A DNA stretch of 64,000 nt from Ditylenchus dipsaci (Eukaryota; Nematoda; Chromadorea; Rhabditida; Anguinidae). The notes under the pieces are model-generated. The model saw nothing but the letters and a program-made list of their open reading frames with translations. It made no database searches and was not told the origin of the DNA. Of this stretch, positions 55,491 through 64,000 are shown piece by piece. The translations under genes were made by a program, and so were the position numbers. Position 1 is the first letter of the stretch; every line of letters begins with the position of its first letter. The stretch spans positions 147,204 through 211,203 of the forward strand of contig SADC01000153.1 in NCBI GenBank assembly GCA_004194705.1, given 5' to 3'.

Positions 55491-56602
55491 GGCTGTACCC
55501 CGAAATTTAAGCAGCGATTTGCTAAGTGGTCGATTTGCTAAGCGGTCGTTTTGCTAAGAAAAAAAATTTAAGCGCCAATTTGCTAAGAATTCACAATTTA
55601 AGCGCCAATTTGCTAAATGGTCGTTTTGCTAAGAATCTTTTTGCTAAGTAGTTGTTTGATAAAGATCTTGTTTGTTAAGCTACCTACTTCTTCAGTTCGG
55701 TTCAATTTCGGGGTACAGACCTTAAAACCCAAACGATTCAATCTAAAATCATGTTCTAAAAACGGTTTTAATTGAATCGGGGTCTCCTACTCTGGACTGA
55801 TTGCACCCAGAGGGATTCGAACCAGTAACCTTGGTGATGAGTATATTGACCTCTTCGCCAAGTAACACTCAAAATTATGATAAAAAAAGATATGCACCCA
55901 GGTGGATGCGAACCAGCATCCTCGGCAGTGGCTATCCAAGTGGTCGTCCACTTGGATCAAAAATTTTTTTTTACGTTTTCGGTTTCCAAAACAATTTTTC
56001 TGCACTAATTCGAGCATGCTGAAGATGGTTTGACAGTGGTAAAATCACGTTTTATCGAGAAATTTAGAGTTATTGCTAACGATTGATTTATCAAAATCAA
56101 GAATTCACGATAACTCAAAAATTTCTTGATAAAACGTGATTTTACCACTGTCAAACCATTTTCAGGATGCTCGAATTAGTGCAGAAAAATTGTTTTGGAA
56201 ACCGAAAACGTAAAAAAAATTTTGATCCAAGTGGTTCGGGGTAGTCTTGACACAATCTGAAATCATCATTTACCTAGATCCTACGTTGAAATCACTAAAA
56301 AACAAAAAAAAATCGGCGGAAAAATATCCTTAATCCCGGAAAAATATCCCTATCAGAACATCAAGAAAAAGAGAAAGTACAAAAAGGCAGAAAAGTTCTT
56401 AACAAATCGGGATTTAAGAAAAGAATGCCTTAGCAAAAAAATTCTTAGCAAATGGGCGCCTTAACAAAAAATTCTTAGCAAATGGGCGCTTTAACAAAAA
56501 AATTCTTAGCAATTTGTCGCTTAGCAAAAAAAATTCTTGGCAAAACGACCGCTTAGCAAATCGACCACTTAGCAAAATGCCGCTTAAATTTCGGGTACAG
56601 CC
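55491..56602. mobile_element. Fold-back hAT-type element splitting the RING gene
   Basis: Perfect 8-base duplication GTTCAATT (55483-55490, 56603-56610). Ends GGCTGTACCCCGAAATTTAA and complement. Subterminal arrays of TTTGCTAAG(C/T)GGTCG units fill 55505-55660 and, inverted, 56410-56585. The core holds a tRNA-like pair (55801-55960) and a fold-back (55949-56232, arms beginning CCACTTGGATCAAAAATTTT). Removal of the element plus one GTTCAATT restores a continuous reading frame through the RING exon. Confidence 0.93.
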
Positions 56603-57533
56603 GTTCAATTCGTCTTCCATGATTTTCGGATTTTGCTGATACAAACAAATTTTTGCTTTAGCAGTTCTAATTCTTAAAAGAACTGTACGCATTCCAGGCG
56701 CAATATTTTTGGTTAGTTTTTTATTCGGTTTGCTACTTGCTGTTTCCCAGCTACCGAAGTTTCGTGAAAATTAGTTGATAAATAGTTTTCAACTGTAGTA
56801 TAGTTTATAGCCAATTTAAGTTGATCAAATAGTTTTTTGAGTTTTTTCTCTAGATCGTCAAAAAAATTATGCGAAGTTTTAAGAATCAAATCTAGGTCTT
56901 CAACCCCATCTTTTGCAGCTAACCTAATAGCTGCTGTTATACGCTGACTGACCATGGTTATTAAAAATGCGAATGACTGCCCATTTTCATAGCATAAACT
57001 TGTCAATTGGTCATCAACTGCTTTTTCACATCCTCTCAAATCAGAATTGCCAGAAAAGATGGTATGGTAGTTTTTGAAAAAGAAATTAAAAAAGTCAAGT
57101 GGAAATGCCATAAATCTTTTAGTATATTTTTTAAATGTTGCCAACAAAATTGTTAACTTTGATTCTTCGTCCTCTTGCATTTCTAGATTTAGACTTTCCC
57201 TCTCATGAATCATTTTTCGCATTTTATTATGAACTTGTACAAAATATTTTGTTTATCAGTAGGTGTTTCTCCATGACTGAGCATTGTTAGCTTGAATGGT
57301 TTGATGGTGGTCTGCCCCATACTATTTTATTAATATTTCGTGCATCTTTGAATGATGCGCATGTTGCCAAAAAATCTAGCGATTGTTTGTTTTCCAGTAT
57401 ACTTTCCAAATATTTTTCGAAATTTCTGAAAAGATGTTATAGAAAATCAAGCATGTCCGATTGTGTTTATTGAAAAAACCAATTATTTAGTCCAGTAAAA
57501 GCGATTTATATAATGTTTTGTACAGGGTTGGTC

Positions 57534-58063
57534 AAATTTTCACCGCTGTTTTTTTTGCTCATATCTTTTAAAATTCATAATATTTCGGCGCGAGCTAATT
57601 TTTTACTCGATAGACGAGGTTCCAGGCAACCGAAAGACATCAAACACGGAAAACAATATTTTATTACAACCAGTGCCGCAACTTCAAACTGACAACTTAT
57701 TTAAATTGATTTTTTCTACACTTTAGCACTTTTTCACTAAAGGTCATGAACCTACTTGGACAGGCGCTATCGCCGGTGGCGGTGTGCGCCCGGTAAATTT
57801 TGAAAAAAATGGGGGCGCCGGCGCGGGCGCTCTGCGCCTTTTTTAAAAAAAATTGTGTAGTAGGGTGCCGCGCCGATTTCCAACGCCTAAAAATTTTTCA
57901 TTTTCAAAAAAATTTGACCACCGGCAAACACCTGTAAACTTGAAAGCTTCTTCACCAAGTCATGAAATTGTAAGTCGAAAAAAGATCCTAACTCTGAAAT
58001 TTTAGTTAAAAAACAAGATGTGGGGGTTTATTAGAGAATGGGGGATTAATAGAGAAAATACGG
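57534..58063. other. Intronic relics of several MITEs
   Basis: Starts with CAGGGTTGGTCAAATTTTCA, a one-ended mariner-type terminus, passes a GC-rich GCGCCGGCGCGGGCGC stretch (57768-57840) and ends with GGGGGATTAATAGAGAAAAT then ACGGTA (58028-58063), a TACCGTATTT-family right end. No exon supported; probably intron of the RING gene. Confidence 0.4.
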
Positions 58064-58096
58064 TAACTCTTGTTTTTTTTTGACATACCAAAAATA

Positions 58097-58628
58097 TTGG
58101 GTTGATTCATAATTAACGCGGATTTTTGTTGCCTTATGATTCCTTTGATCTATTTCTTCTTTAAATTTGCTTTTTTGTTTTAAAGTATGCCCTCGCTTTT
58201 AGTTAAGAAGAATGCGCGTCGAAAATCACCTTCACATTCGCCATATCATGCTCTAACACTTCGAGAAAGGATGGAAGGCAGCGCAGTCTTTTCGCGATAT
58301 TGTCGAACTCTTTGGCGAAGAGGCGATTGGCCGACAAAAGCTCCAACAGACTACCACGTCAACCAGTCTCGAAAGAATTTTCTAGCGGGGAAGGTCTTCG
58401 AGGAGATGGACGAACTGTTGTTGATCTCAAAGCGTGGATTGCATCCAAGAATGCTCGCTTCTTTGCTCGCGGAATTGATCAACTGCCAAGTAAATGGAAG
58501 CTGTTATTGATGTTGATGGCGAATATGCCCCAGAGTGATCCATTAGAATTTTATGATTATGCTTTGAAATGTTTTGTTGTCGAATAAAATTACAATGAAA
58601 AATTCGCATTAATTATGAATCAACCCAA
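58097..58628 (+). mobile_element. Internally deleted mariner
   Basis: Inverted ends TTGGGTTGATTCATAATTAA and complement, TA on both sides (58095-58096, 58629-58630). Inside, the start of a mariner transposase is recognisable across frames: HIRHIML, HFEKGWKAAQSFRDIVELFG, EEAIGRQKLQQ (about 58240-58360). It is followed directly by the C-terminal GIDQLPSKW motif (58475-58505). The catalytic middle is missing and there are stops, so it is dead. Confidence 0.87.
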
Positions 58629-58806
58629 TACATTATTCAAAAGTATTTTTGGATTAAAAAGAGTGTCTCGGAGCATTTGAATTTGCCAGATCCTCATTAT
58701 CATCAACAAGCATGGTCCTTTAACCGAGACAATGCATCAATCGTTTTTGAACTACCTTAGCGGAAAGAGAGAGAAATTTAGGAGAAAAATTTATAAAAAA
58801 ATAGTA

Positions 58807-59044
58807 GGGCGCTAGTGCAGAATCTGTTGCTACCAAACAGCTTGGTCCCCCTGTTTGTTTTTTCTGTAAAACTGCCTTGCCGCCCCCCCCCCTGTTGTTT
58901 TTGAAACTCAAATGGTGATTACGGTAGTTATGGTGATTAAAATGTGTACAATCAACACGGCCACCTTAAAAAAACACAGGGGGAAAAGCTGTTTTTTTTA
59001 AAACAGCTTGCATGTTTGGGAGCAACAGATTCTGCACTAGCGCC
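58807..59044. mobile_element. MITE with GGGCGCTAGTGCAGAATC ends, direct repeats outside
   Basis: Inverted ends GGGCGCTAGTGCAGAATCTG and complement. It is flanked not by a short target duplication but by two diverged direct copies of about 50 bases (58743-58806 and 59045-59093; GAACTACCTTAGCGGAAAGA against GAACTATCTTAGCAGAAAAA). This suggests insertion into, or excision between, a pre-existing duplication. Confidence 0.65.
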
Positions 59045-59882
59045 CGTTCTTGAACTATCTTAGCAGAAAAAGAGAGAAATTTAAGAGAAAAATTAAAAAT
59101 CTCACTCTGAAGTAATATTGTTTGCTTTTTTTACAATATTGCTATGTTTCCAAATTGAGTTTTTATAATATTGGTGCAGCAGCTTTGCATTGAAAAATTC
59201 TTCCTCCATTATATTAGTCCAATCCCCATTAAAAATTGGACAGCGCTATTCCTTCTAAAAAATATTTGAAATACTTCACATGCGGAAAATATTTTATATG
59301 TTTCTCTAAAATAGCTGTAGCTTTTCTTAAAAGGTTTGTTCGAACAACAGTGACTGGCACTGCATTTGAAAGAACATCAAAACGCTCAATTTTTTCTCTA
59401 ACTCAACCAGTTTGTTGTAAAATTCAAGAAAATTTTCAAGATCGGTTAGCCGACTTCCAAAGTGAAATAATAAGTTTCGAAGATTACGACTGCGCAAAGA
59501 TTTTTTAAGAATAGAATAAGAGTTGAGTGCTGATTGCTCTTGTTTTAATTCGTCTAGTTTTGAGGAGAGCTCGATAAGAGAGTCTGCTTTGCTGATATTT
59601 ATCAAAGCATATAGTAATGTAGCTAGCAAATATATGAAATAAATCAGTAGCATTTTAGAAAAAAATATCCTTATAATACTAGGTGGCTTTCTGAAATTCG
59701 AAACACGCTTGGTTATAGTTGCAGGCTTTTAATTTTGCTTTGCAAATTTTTTGATTAATTTTTATCATTTGACCAACCAAATGACGCCAAACTTGCCGAT
59801 AGGAATATTTTAAAAGGCGGTACCAGGTCAATTCAAAAAAGGAATTATTTTGAAATAAAAATTTGTTGAGTATTCTTTCAAT

Positions 59883-60142
59883 TACCGTATTTTCTTTGAT
59901 AGCTCATCCTGGTTATCTCACCTGGTTATTTCTCAAGCCTCAAAAATCAGAAAAATTTGAGATCGATCTCGTAAATTCTAAGTGCTAACCTTAAATTTAA
60001 AAAGCGAATCAGTAGAGCTTGTGGGATTTGAGAAAATGCGAAAAAAGAATTTTGAAAAATACTCACTCTATGCCGAGGTACAAACCTAGAAGTTGATGGG
60101 TGAGTTTTTAGAAAGAGGTTAGCTATTAGAGAAAATACGGTA
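59883..60142. mobile_element. TACCGTATTTTCTTTG-ended MITE
   Basis: Left TACCGTATTTTCTTTGATAG, right CTATTAGAGAAAATACGGTA. Internal CTCATCCTGGTTATCTCACC. Upstream at 59790-59840 a GGCGGTACCAGGTCAATTC relic of the 46373 inner repeat is present. Confidence 0.8.
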
Positions 60143-60239
60143 TATAGTTTCGAACTATTCCCATCGGCGAGGGCGTAAAAGCCCAAGTGTTTGAATTTTG
60201 TTTGAAAAATTGATATCGTGAATAGGTCGACGTCGTGAA

Positions 60240-60440
60240 CACAACTACCACCACTAAGACATTGCCACCGGCAAGGGCGACTCCGACACCACAACATGAA
60301 CGTTAGTAGTGGTAAGAATCCGGTTGCCTTGATTCACCCCGTTGAAATGTTTTGTTAGCTGGTGTTACCCATGCGGTGGTGCGCAGGTGGTGCTTTCAAG
60401 GTGGGACCCAGATGGTACCCATTCAGGCAGTGGTCTCCAG
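60240..60440. repeat. GGTGGT / GGTACCC low-complexity region
   Basis: CTACCACCACT, GTAGTGGTAAG, GCGGTGGTGCGCAGGTGGTG and CCCAGATGGTACCCATTC are self-complementary and resemble 42820-43030. GC content is well above the surroundings. No gene. Confidence 0.45.
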
Positions 60441-60546
60441 AAGATGAGGCTTATTCCCTTTGAACTGACATTAGCTTTTTTGAGTAGTTCACGGAAAATA
60501 AAATATTAGAAATCAGCAAGTTATTGTTAAGAGAATTTAAAATTGT

Positions 60547-60623
60547 TTCAAAAGGATGCTCTGGAAGCGTGGATTGAGGACTGCTCGTCTAGTGATAAAT
60601 ATTGCAAAAGTATTAGATACTAA
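60547..60623 (+). CDS. Possible last exon of an unknown gene
   Basis: The plus frame reads FQKDALEAWIEDCSSSDKYC, KSIRY and stops at 60621-60623, with AATAAA immediately after (60624-60629 overlapping). A TTTCAAAAG site lies at the front. Only 25 residues, so weak; I see no upstream exon that I would join to it. Confidence 0.22.
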
Positions 60624-60745
60624 ATAAATGATATTACTTCAAAACATAAGCTTTCTTAGCTCTTTTACTATCCTAAAAATTCTATAGTTTCAATTGATAT
60701 TTTAAAAATAAATGGCTCTGAATTCAACTTTTCAAAATACAAAAA

Positions 60746-61478
60746 ATGGCTTTAAAAGGCATACCAGCGCGTTACGGGTTAGCCAGACTTGCGCACAACA
60801 TTTTGCGGACGCAACGCTTGCGGACCGAATTTTGTGGACGCAATTTTTGCGGACGAAAATTTCCGGACAAAGATTTGCGGACGAGACTTTGCGGACCAAA
60901 TTTCGCGGATGCAACATTCGCGGACGAATATGTGCGGACCGACTTTGCAGATAAACCGAAGTTTAGCAGAAAAGGGCAGAAACAGAAGGTATCTCAAGCC
61001 GGAGTGAAGGACGACAGCATTAAAAACTAAGTTAATCGAACCTGTGACTTAGTCGATGCTTATATTAAGTTCGCAAATTCTCGTCCGAAATCTTCATCCG
61101 CAACTTCTCGTCCACAAATGTTTGTCCGCAATCTTGCGTCCGCAAGATTTGATCCGCAAAAGTTGAGGCGCAAAACCTCATTCGCAAAGCTTTGTCCGCA
61201 ATAATCACGTTCGGAAACACGCATCCGCAAATATTGTACGCAAGTCTGCCCACCGCGTACACTGCAATTAAGGAGGGATCAGCAACTTATTTCTCTCATG
61301 ACTGTCATCTATAAGCGTTTCACCTGATCCGACGAAAGTTTTCTGCCTACTTTTCAAAAGTAGAATAAGGTCATAAATATCAGAATTGGCATAAAACGAG
61401 TGAAAACAAGGACGATTTTTGAAAACTTCCTGGTCCCGCCTTAATTTGCGGCGTAACGCGCTGGTATGCCCCTTTAAG
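60746..61478. mobile_element. MITE containing a TTTGCGGAC fold-back array
   Basis: Outer ends AAAAGGCATACCAGCGCGTT and AACGCGCTGGTATGCCCCTTT are inverted. Between them 60779-61262 is a separate fold-back whose arms are arrays of TTTGCGGACGAA-like units (left) and TTCGTCCGCAAA-like units (right), starting GGGTTAGCCAGACTTGCG. Flanks CGCGTTAC and CGCGTAC may be its target duplication with one T lost. The core has a tRNA-like B-box (GGTTCGATTAACTT on minus, near 61035). Confidence 0.75.
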
Positions 61479-61871
61479 TACGTACTTGAGCCTTGAAAAT
61501 TAGAAAAAAAGAGGCTGTTAGAAGTGTGGAACTAAAAATAATGTGTGCGCATACTTCATAGAGATCAGAGAGATAGCTAGAGTAAGATCAGTGTCACAGC
61601 GACACTGATCATTGTGACACTTATAGCATATTAGTGTACATTCTAACCTCGATATAGTTTTTTCAGGTTCGATAGTACTACTTTTTTAGTCGGCGCCGTT
61701 TATTTTTGTTACAAAATTTTCAAAAATATAACAAATTTCGTTTTTTTTTATTCATGTATTAATAGATGTCATTGTATGCATTTATGCCTTGGCCACAATG
61801 GAGATGTGAGGTAGAGATGTGAGGTCGAGGTGGGTGGTGAGGTCAGGGTGGCCACAATGAACTCGCATCTC

Positions 61872-63292
61872 GTAAGGGTTGGCCAGGCTTGCGGACAATA
61901 TTTTGCGGAGGCGTGTTTCCGGACGTGATTATTGCGGACAAAATTTTTCGAATGAGGTTTGCGACTCGACTTTTGCGTATCAAATCTTACGTCCGCAAAT
62001 CTTGCAGACGCAAGATTTGCGGACAACATTTGCGGACGAGAAGTTGCGGATAAAGTTTTGCGGACGAACATTGCGGGCGCGAACTTGCGGACAAAGATTT
62101 GCGGACGAGAATTTGCGAACTTCATATAAGCATCTCCTAAGTCACAGGTTCGACTAACTTCGTTTTTAATTAAGGTTGGATAATGAAGAATTCTTCGGAG
62201 AATTCTCCGGAGATTTCTCCGAGATTCTCTAGAATCTCCGACCTATTTCTCCGTCAAAGAAAATCAGAGAAAAAAAAATTAAACTGCAGCGAAAAGTTTT
62301 CGGGTGAGAATCTCGCTGCTGGAAAATCAATCTACTCATTTACTTACGACGTGTTTTGCGCTCTGCGGTCTTTCATTTTGCTTTCTCCATAAATTGTTGC
62401 GTCCTGTATTATTGTTAATTCATCTTCTCAGATGTCGAAAAAAGCGATGGACATATTTTGAGCTGCAGCAAGAAACAAATGAGAATGAAAATGCTGTCAT
62501 CGCGGGCTACTCCAAATTCTGCAACAAGCGTTACAAGTCAGATGCAGCTAAAATGGAGAAGCCTTTGGAGGTTGTTTTCGTCTAAGATGCTAAACTTAAT
62601 GCTAACCAGGTTGAAATTTAGAACTGCACAAGTTAGGCTCTGAGCTAGGAAGCAAATTGATCATCTCTCAAAGAGACCTGCAGCTCGTCGAAGTCGATGC
62701 TTTTCGCCGAAGTCAAAGATCGCGAATTATCAGAAGGGGCAGAAATCTCGTCTCAAGGAAATTTAGGAACAATCAAGCACTGGTTTGAAAGCACTTCAAA
62801 AGACAATCAAGAGGAGCTGGACATTTTGTTGACAAGGATTTGTTTTCCTTAATTTTTCTTCTTCAACCTTACTTTTTGTAGGCTTTTGCAACTGGAATAT
62901 CCCCCGACTTCCTCGAACAGGAATTGACTTCTTCACGGATGATATTTATTGAATTGTTATGTGTTGGCAATAAAATGGTTTTGAAATGCTAAGCTCGATA
63001 AAAATTAATAATTCTCCCCATTTTTGGAGATTTCTAGAGAATTCTCGGAGAATCCTTCGAAGAATTCTCCGTTTTTATTTCTCCGGAGAATTCTACAACC
63101 CTATTTTAATGATGTCATCCCTTCACTCCTGGTTGAGAGACCTTCTTTTTTCTGTTCCTTTTCTGCCAAACTTCGGTTCATCTGCAAAAGTCGGTCCGCA
63201 ATGTTCGTCCGCAAATCTTTGTGTGCAAATCTTTGTCCGCAAATGTTGCTTCCGCAAAATTTGGTCCGCAAGTCTGGCCAACCGCCTCATAC
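61872..63292. mobile_element. TTTGCGGAC fold-back array, second copy, interrupted
   Basis: Left arm 61872-62125 starts GGGTTGGCCAGGCTTGCGG with arrays of TTTGCGGACGA; right arm 63190-63285 has TTCGTCCGCAAATCTTTG units and ends AGTCTGGCCAACC. The core again has CACAGGTTCGACTAACTT (62138-62160). The core sequence of the copy at 61020 shows that a hAT element has inserted here (62174-63112). Confidence 0.78.
62174..63112 (+). pseudogene. hAT element remnant with BED-like gene
   Basis: Ends TAAGGTTGG...GAAGAATTCTTCGGAGAATT and GGAGAATTCTACAACCCTA. Flanks TTTTTAAT (left) and TTTTAAT (right) fit an 8-base duplication with one T missing. A plus-strand gene is readable in pieces: KRWTYFELQQETNENEN, AGYSKFCNKRYKSDAAKMEK (a BED finger in which the first Cys became Ser), RKQIDHLSKRPAARRSRCFS, IKHWFESTSKDNQEELD, and AFATGISPDFLEQELTSS after a TTTGTAG acceptor. 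The exon order and the basic second exon match the hAT gene at 52985-54970. Frameshifts and stops make it inactive. Confidence 0.75.
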
Positions 63293-63371
63293 CTCGTATT
63301 TTGCACTTCGACTTCGCACCTCGGTAAAATTTTTTTATTTTAAGGATCCATTTTTCTGTCGGAAACTTGTT

Positions 63372-63680
63372 TTATAGGACAATATAGGTCCGAAATAGCC
63401 CCCATTGTATAAATTCAGTCTTTTTCAGCTTTTTTCGAAGTTTTTCTGAACACTTCAAAACAATGACAGAATACGTTTCTTGCCAGTGAACTACTTCAGT
63501 AAAATATATTTTCGGTATATATTTTTCGGTTGGACTGTTTGATTGATCCACGGTATCTTCCAGGTTTCTTTTAGTGCTGTGGATTGTTTTTGTGTTCTTT
63601 ATAATCACTTCAAACACCCTGAGGTCCAAAACTATCACAAAGCACTTCAAATACCTCTGACCATCCTGAACACCCAACAT
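63372..63680 (-). CDS. Open frame of unknown function
   Basis: From ATG 63680 to TAA 63372, 102 residues without interruption: YLKCFVIVLDLRVFEVIIKN, STKRNLEDTVDQSNSP, YFTEVVHWQETYSVIVLKCS, EKLRKKLKKTEFIQ. Composition is balanced with alternating hydrophobic strands, so it may be a real exon. No domain recognised; the sequence GTACACTTCAAA-type words recur around it and it lies close to repeats. Confidence 0.33.
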   Translation of the reverse strand: MLGVQDGQRYLKCFVIVLDLRVFEVIIKNTKTIHSTKRNLEDTVDQSNSPTEKYIPKIYFTEVVHWQETYSVIVLKCSEKLRKKLKKTEFIQWGLFRTYIVL

Positions 63681-64000
63681 CGCTCAAACTACCTAAAACA
63701 ACTCATAACCAGTGATGTGACAATAAATTGTCGAGCATGTAAGCACCCAAAACCACCCTATTTAACCCTATTTCAAAAAATGTACCCTAAGCACCCTGTG
63801 ATCCGGACCTTGAATGGACTTCGGGATTATTTGCATCCAGAGGGATTCGAACCAGCAAGCTCGGTGATGACTATATGTTGGCAAAAAAATAAGTATGCAC
63901 CCAGGTGGATTCGAACCAGGAACCTCTTCTCTATTTTTTTCCGTCAATTTTGGCACAGACGCCGACTTTCGTGTTTTTTCGGAATCCGGCGCCTCTTTTT
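63681..64000. repeat. tRNA-like dimer near the window edge
   Basis: On the minus strand 63829-63930 holds two T-arm modules 75 bases apart: GGTTCGAATCCACCTGGGTG and GGTTCGAATCCCTCTGGATG. The same two-module arrangement and spacing occurs at 55801-55960. Acceptor and D arms do not close into a cloverleaf. Upstream 63681-63828 has no feature I can support. Confidence 0.6.

Larger units (their letters stand above)
55324..59653 (-). pseudogene. RING-H2 protein gene with insertions
   Basis: Probable E3 ubiquitin ligase. The first exon (from ATG 59653) has a hydrophobic leader (LLIYFIYLLATLLYALI), then coiled coil, LRNLLFHFGSRLTDLENF; near 59394 the good frame continues one base over (RFDVLSNAVPVTVVRTNLL). 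A later exon (about 59100-59240) reads FNGDWTNIMEEEFFNA. An exon near 57300-57425 follows TTTTCAG and reads FRKYLESILENKQSLDFLAT. The exon 56750-57222 gives 169 codons with DLDLILKTSHNFFDDLEKK, then switches frame near 56765 into MRTVLLRIRTAKAKICLYQQ. The RING (55324-55490) is C-x2-C-x13-C-x-H-x2-H-x2-C-x10-C-x2-[11 protein letters not shown] ... CSHTFHKNC ... TCPLC, stop at 55324. A 1112-base element sits between EDELN and KECIICH. Exon links across the large MITE-filled intron are inference; the RING call is firm. Confidence 0.68.

Noticed and set aside
55801..55960. Possible tRNA genes with good T-arm sequence
   Set aside because: T-arm stems mismatch, no closing acceptor or D arm, and copies are paired at fixed spacing here and at 63829-63930, so these are tRNA-derived repeats.
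58187..58587. Two overlapping plus frames as a novel gene
   Set aside because: Read across frames they are the two ends of a mariner transposase with the middle deleted, inside matching inverted repeats.
59236..59508. 90-codon plus frame
   Set aside because: Shadow of the minus-strand N-terminal exon of the RING gene, which has an ATG, hydrophobic leader and coiled coil.
60779..61262. CRISPR-like array of regularly spaced TTTGCGGAC units
   Set aside because: Units are degenerate, spacers are too short and the two halves are inverted; this is a eukaryotic fold-back element.

Overview
The window reads as a metazoan nuclear genome, most likely a nematode, in an AT-rich and heavily transposon-laden region. 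The evidence is: short phase-consistent introns (36 to 200 bases) ending in TTTCAG or TTTTAG, several GC-AG introns, F-box genes of nematode style, a small nuclear receptor cut into tiny exons, and no bacterial-type operons or ribosome binding sites. I cannot name the species. Most long open frames are shadows of repeats; the real genes are built from exons of 24 to 200 bases.

Host genes, left to right: a NADAR-domain gene (2181-2872, +); a short gene of unknown role cut by a transposon (9169-9552, -); an intronless F-box gene (11103-11567, -); an F-box plus leucine-rich-repeat gene (21447-23549, -); two paralogous genes for small secreted cysteine-containing proteins (28476-29890 and 30439-32001, -) with likely relatives at 43894-47592 (-); an NR2E-like nuclear receptor whose nine exons close perfectly in frame (48028-50056, -); and a RING-H2 gene with an N-terminal hydrophobic segment (55324-59653, -) whose zinc-finger exon is split by a transposon. 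Several weaker exons are listed with low confidence.

Mobile elements make up most of the rest and are nested several deep. A 4.0 kb PIF/Harbinger element (15194-19226) carries both its transposase and its MADF partner gene, and its transposase exon holds a 725-base MITE with an 8-base target duplication. A hAT element with a BED finger (52903-55175) is interrupted after its third codon by a 1.1 kb element that carries only a Myb/SANT gene and has a 3-base target duplication. Other hAT-type insertions with perfect 8-base duplications lie at 5128, 19611, 39040, 51899 and 55491. Tc1/mariner/pogo relatives include ACAGTC-ended and ACAGGGTGG-ended palindromes, a deleted mariner (58097-58628), and about ten copies of a TACCGTATTT-ended family, one of which still encodes a pogo-like transposase tail.

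Three themes deserve attention. First, a group of fold-back elements built from terminal inverted repeats, subterminal arrays of 9 to 15 base units and a tRNA-like core. Second, a tandem family of secreted proteins with conserved 53-base and 84-base exons and GC splice donors. Third, a recurring pattern of single-base homopolymer differences that break otherwise well-conserved reading frames, which may be consensus errors in the assembly rather than true pseudogenes.
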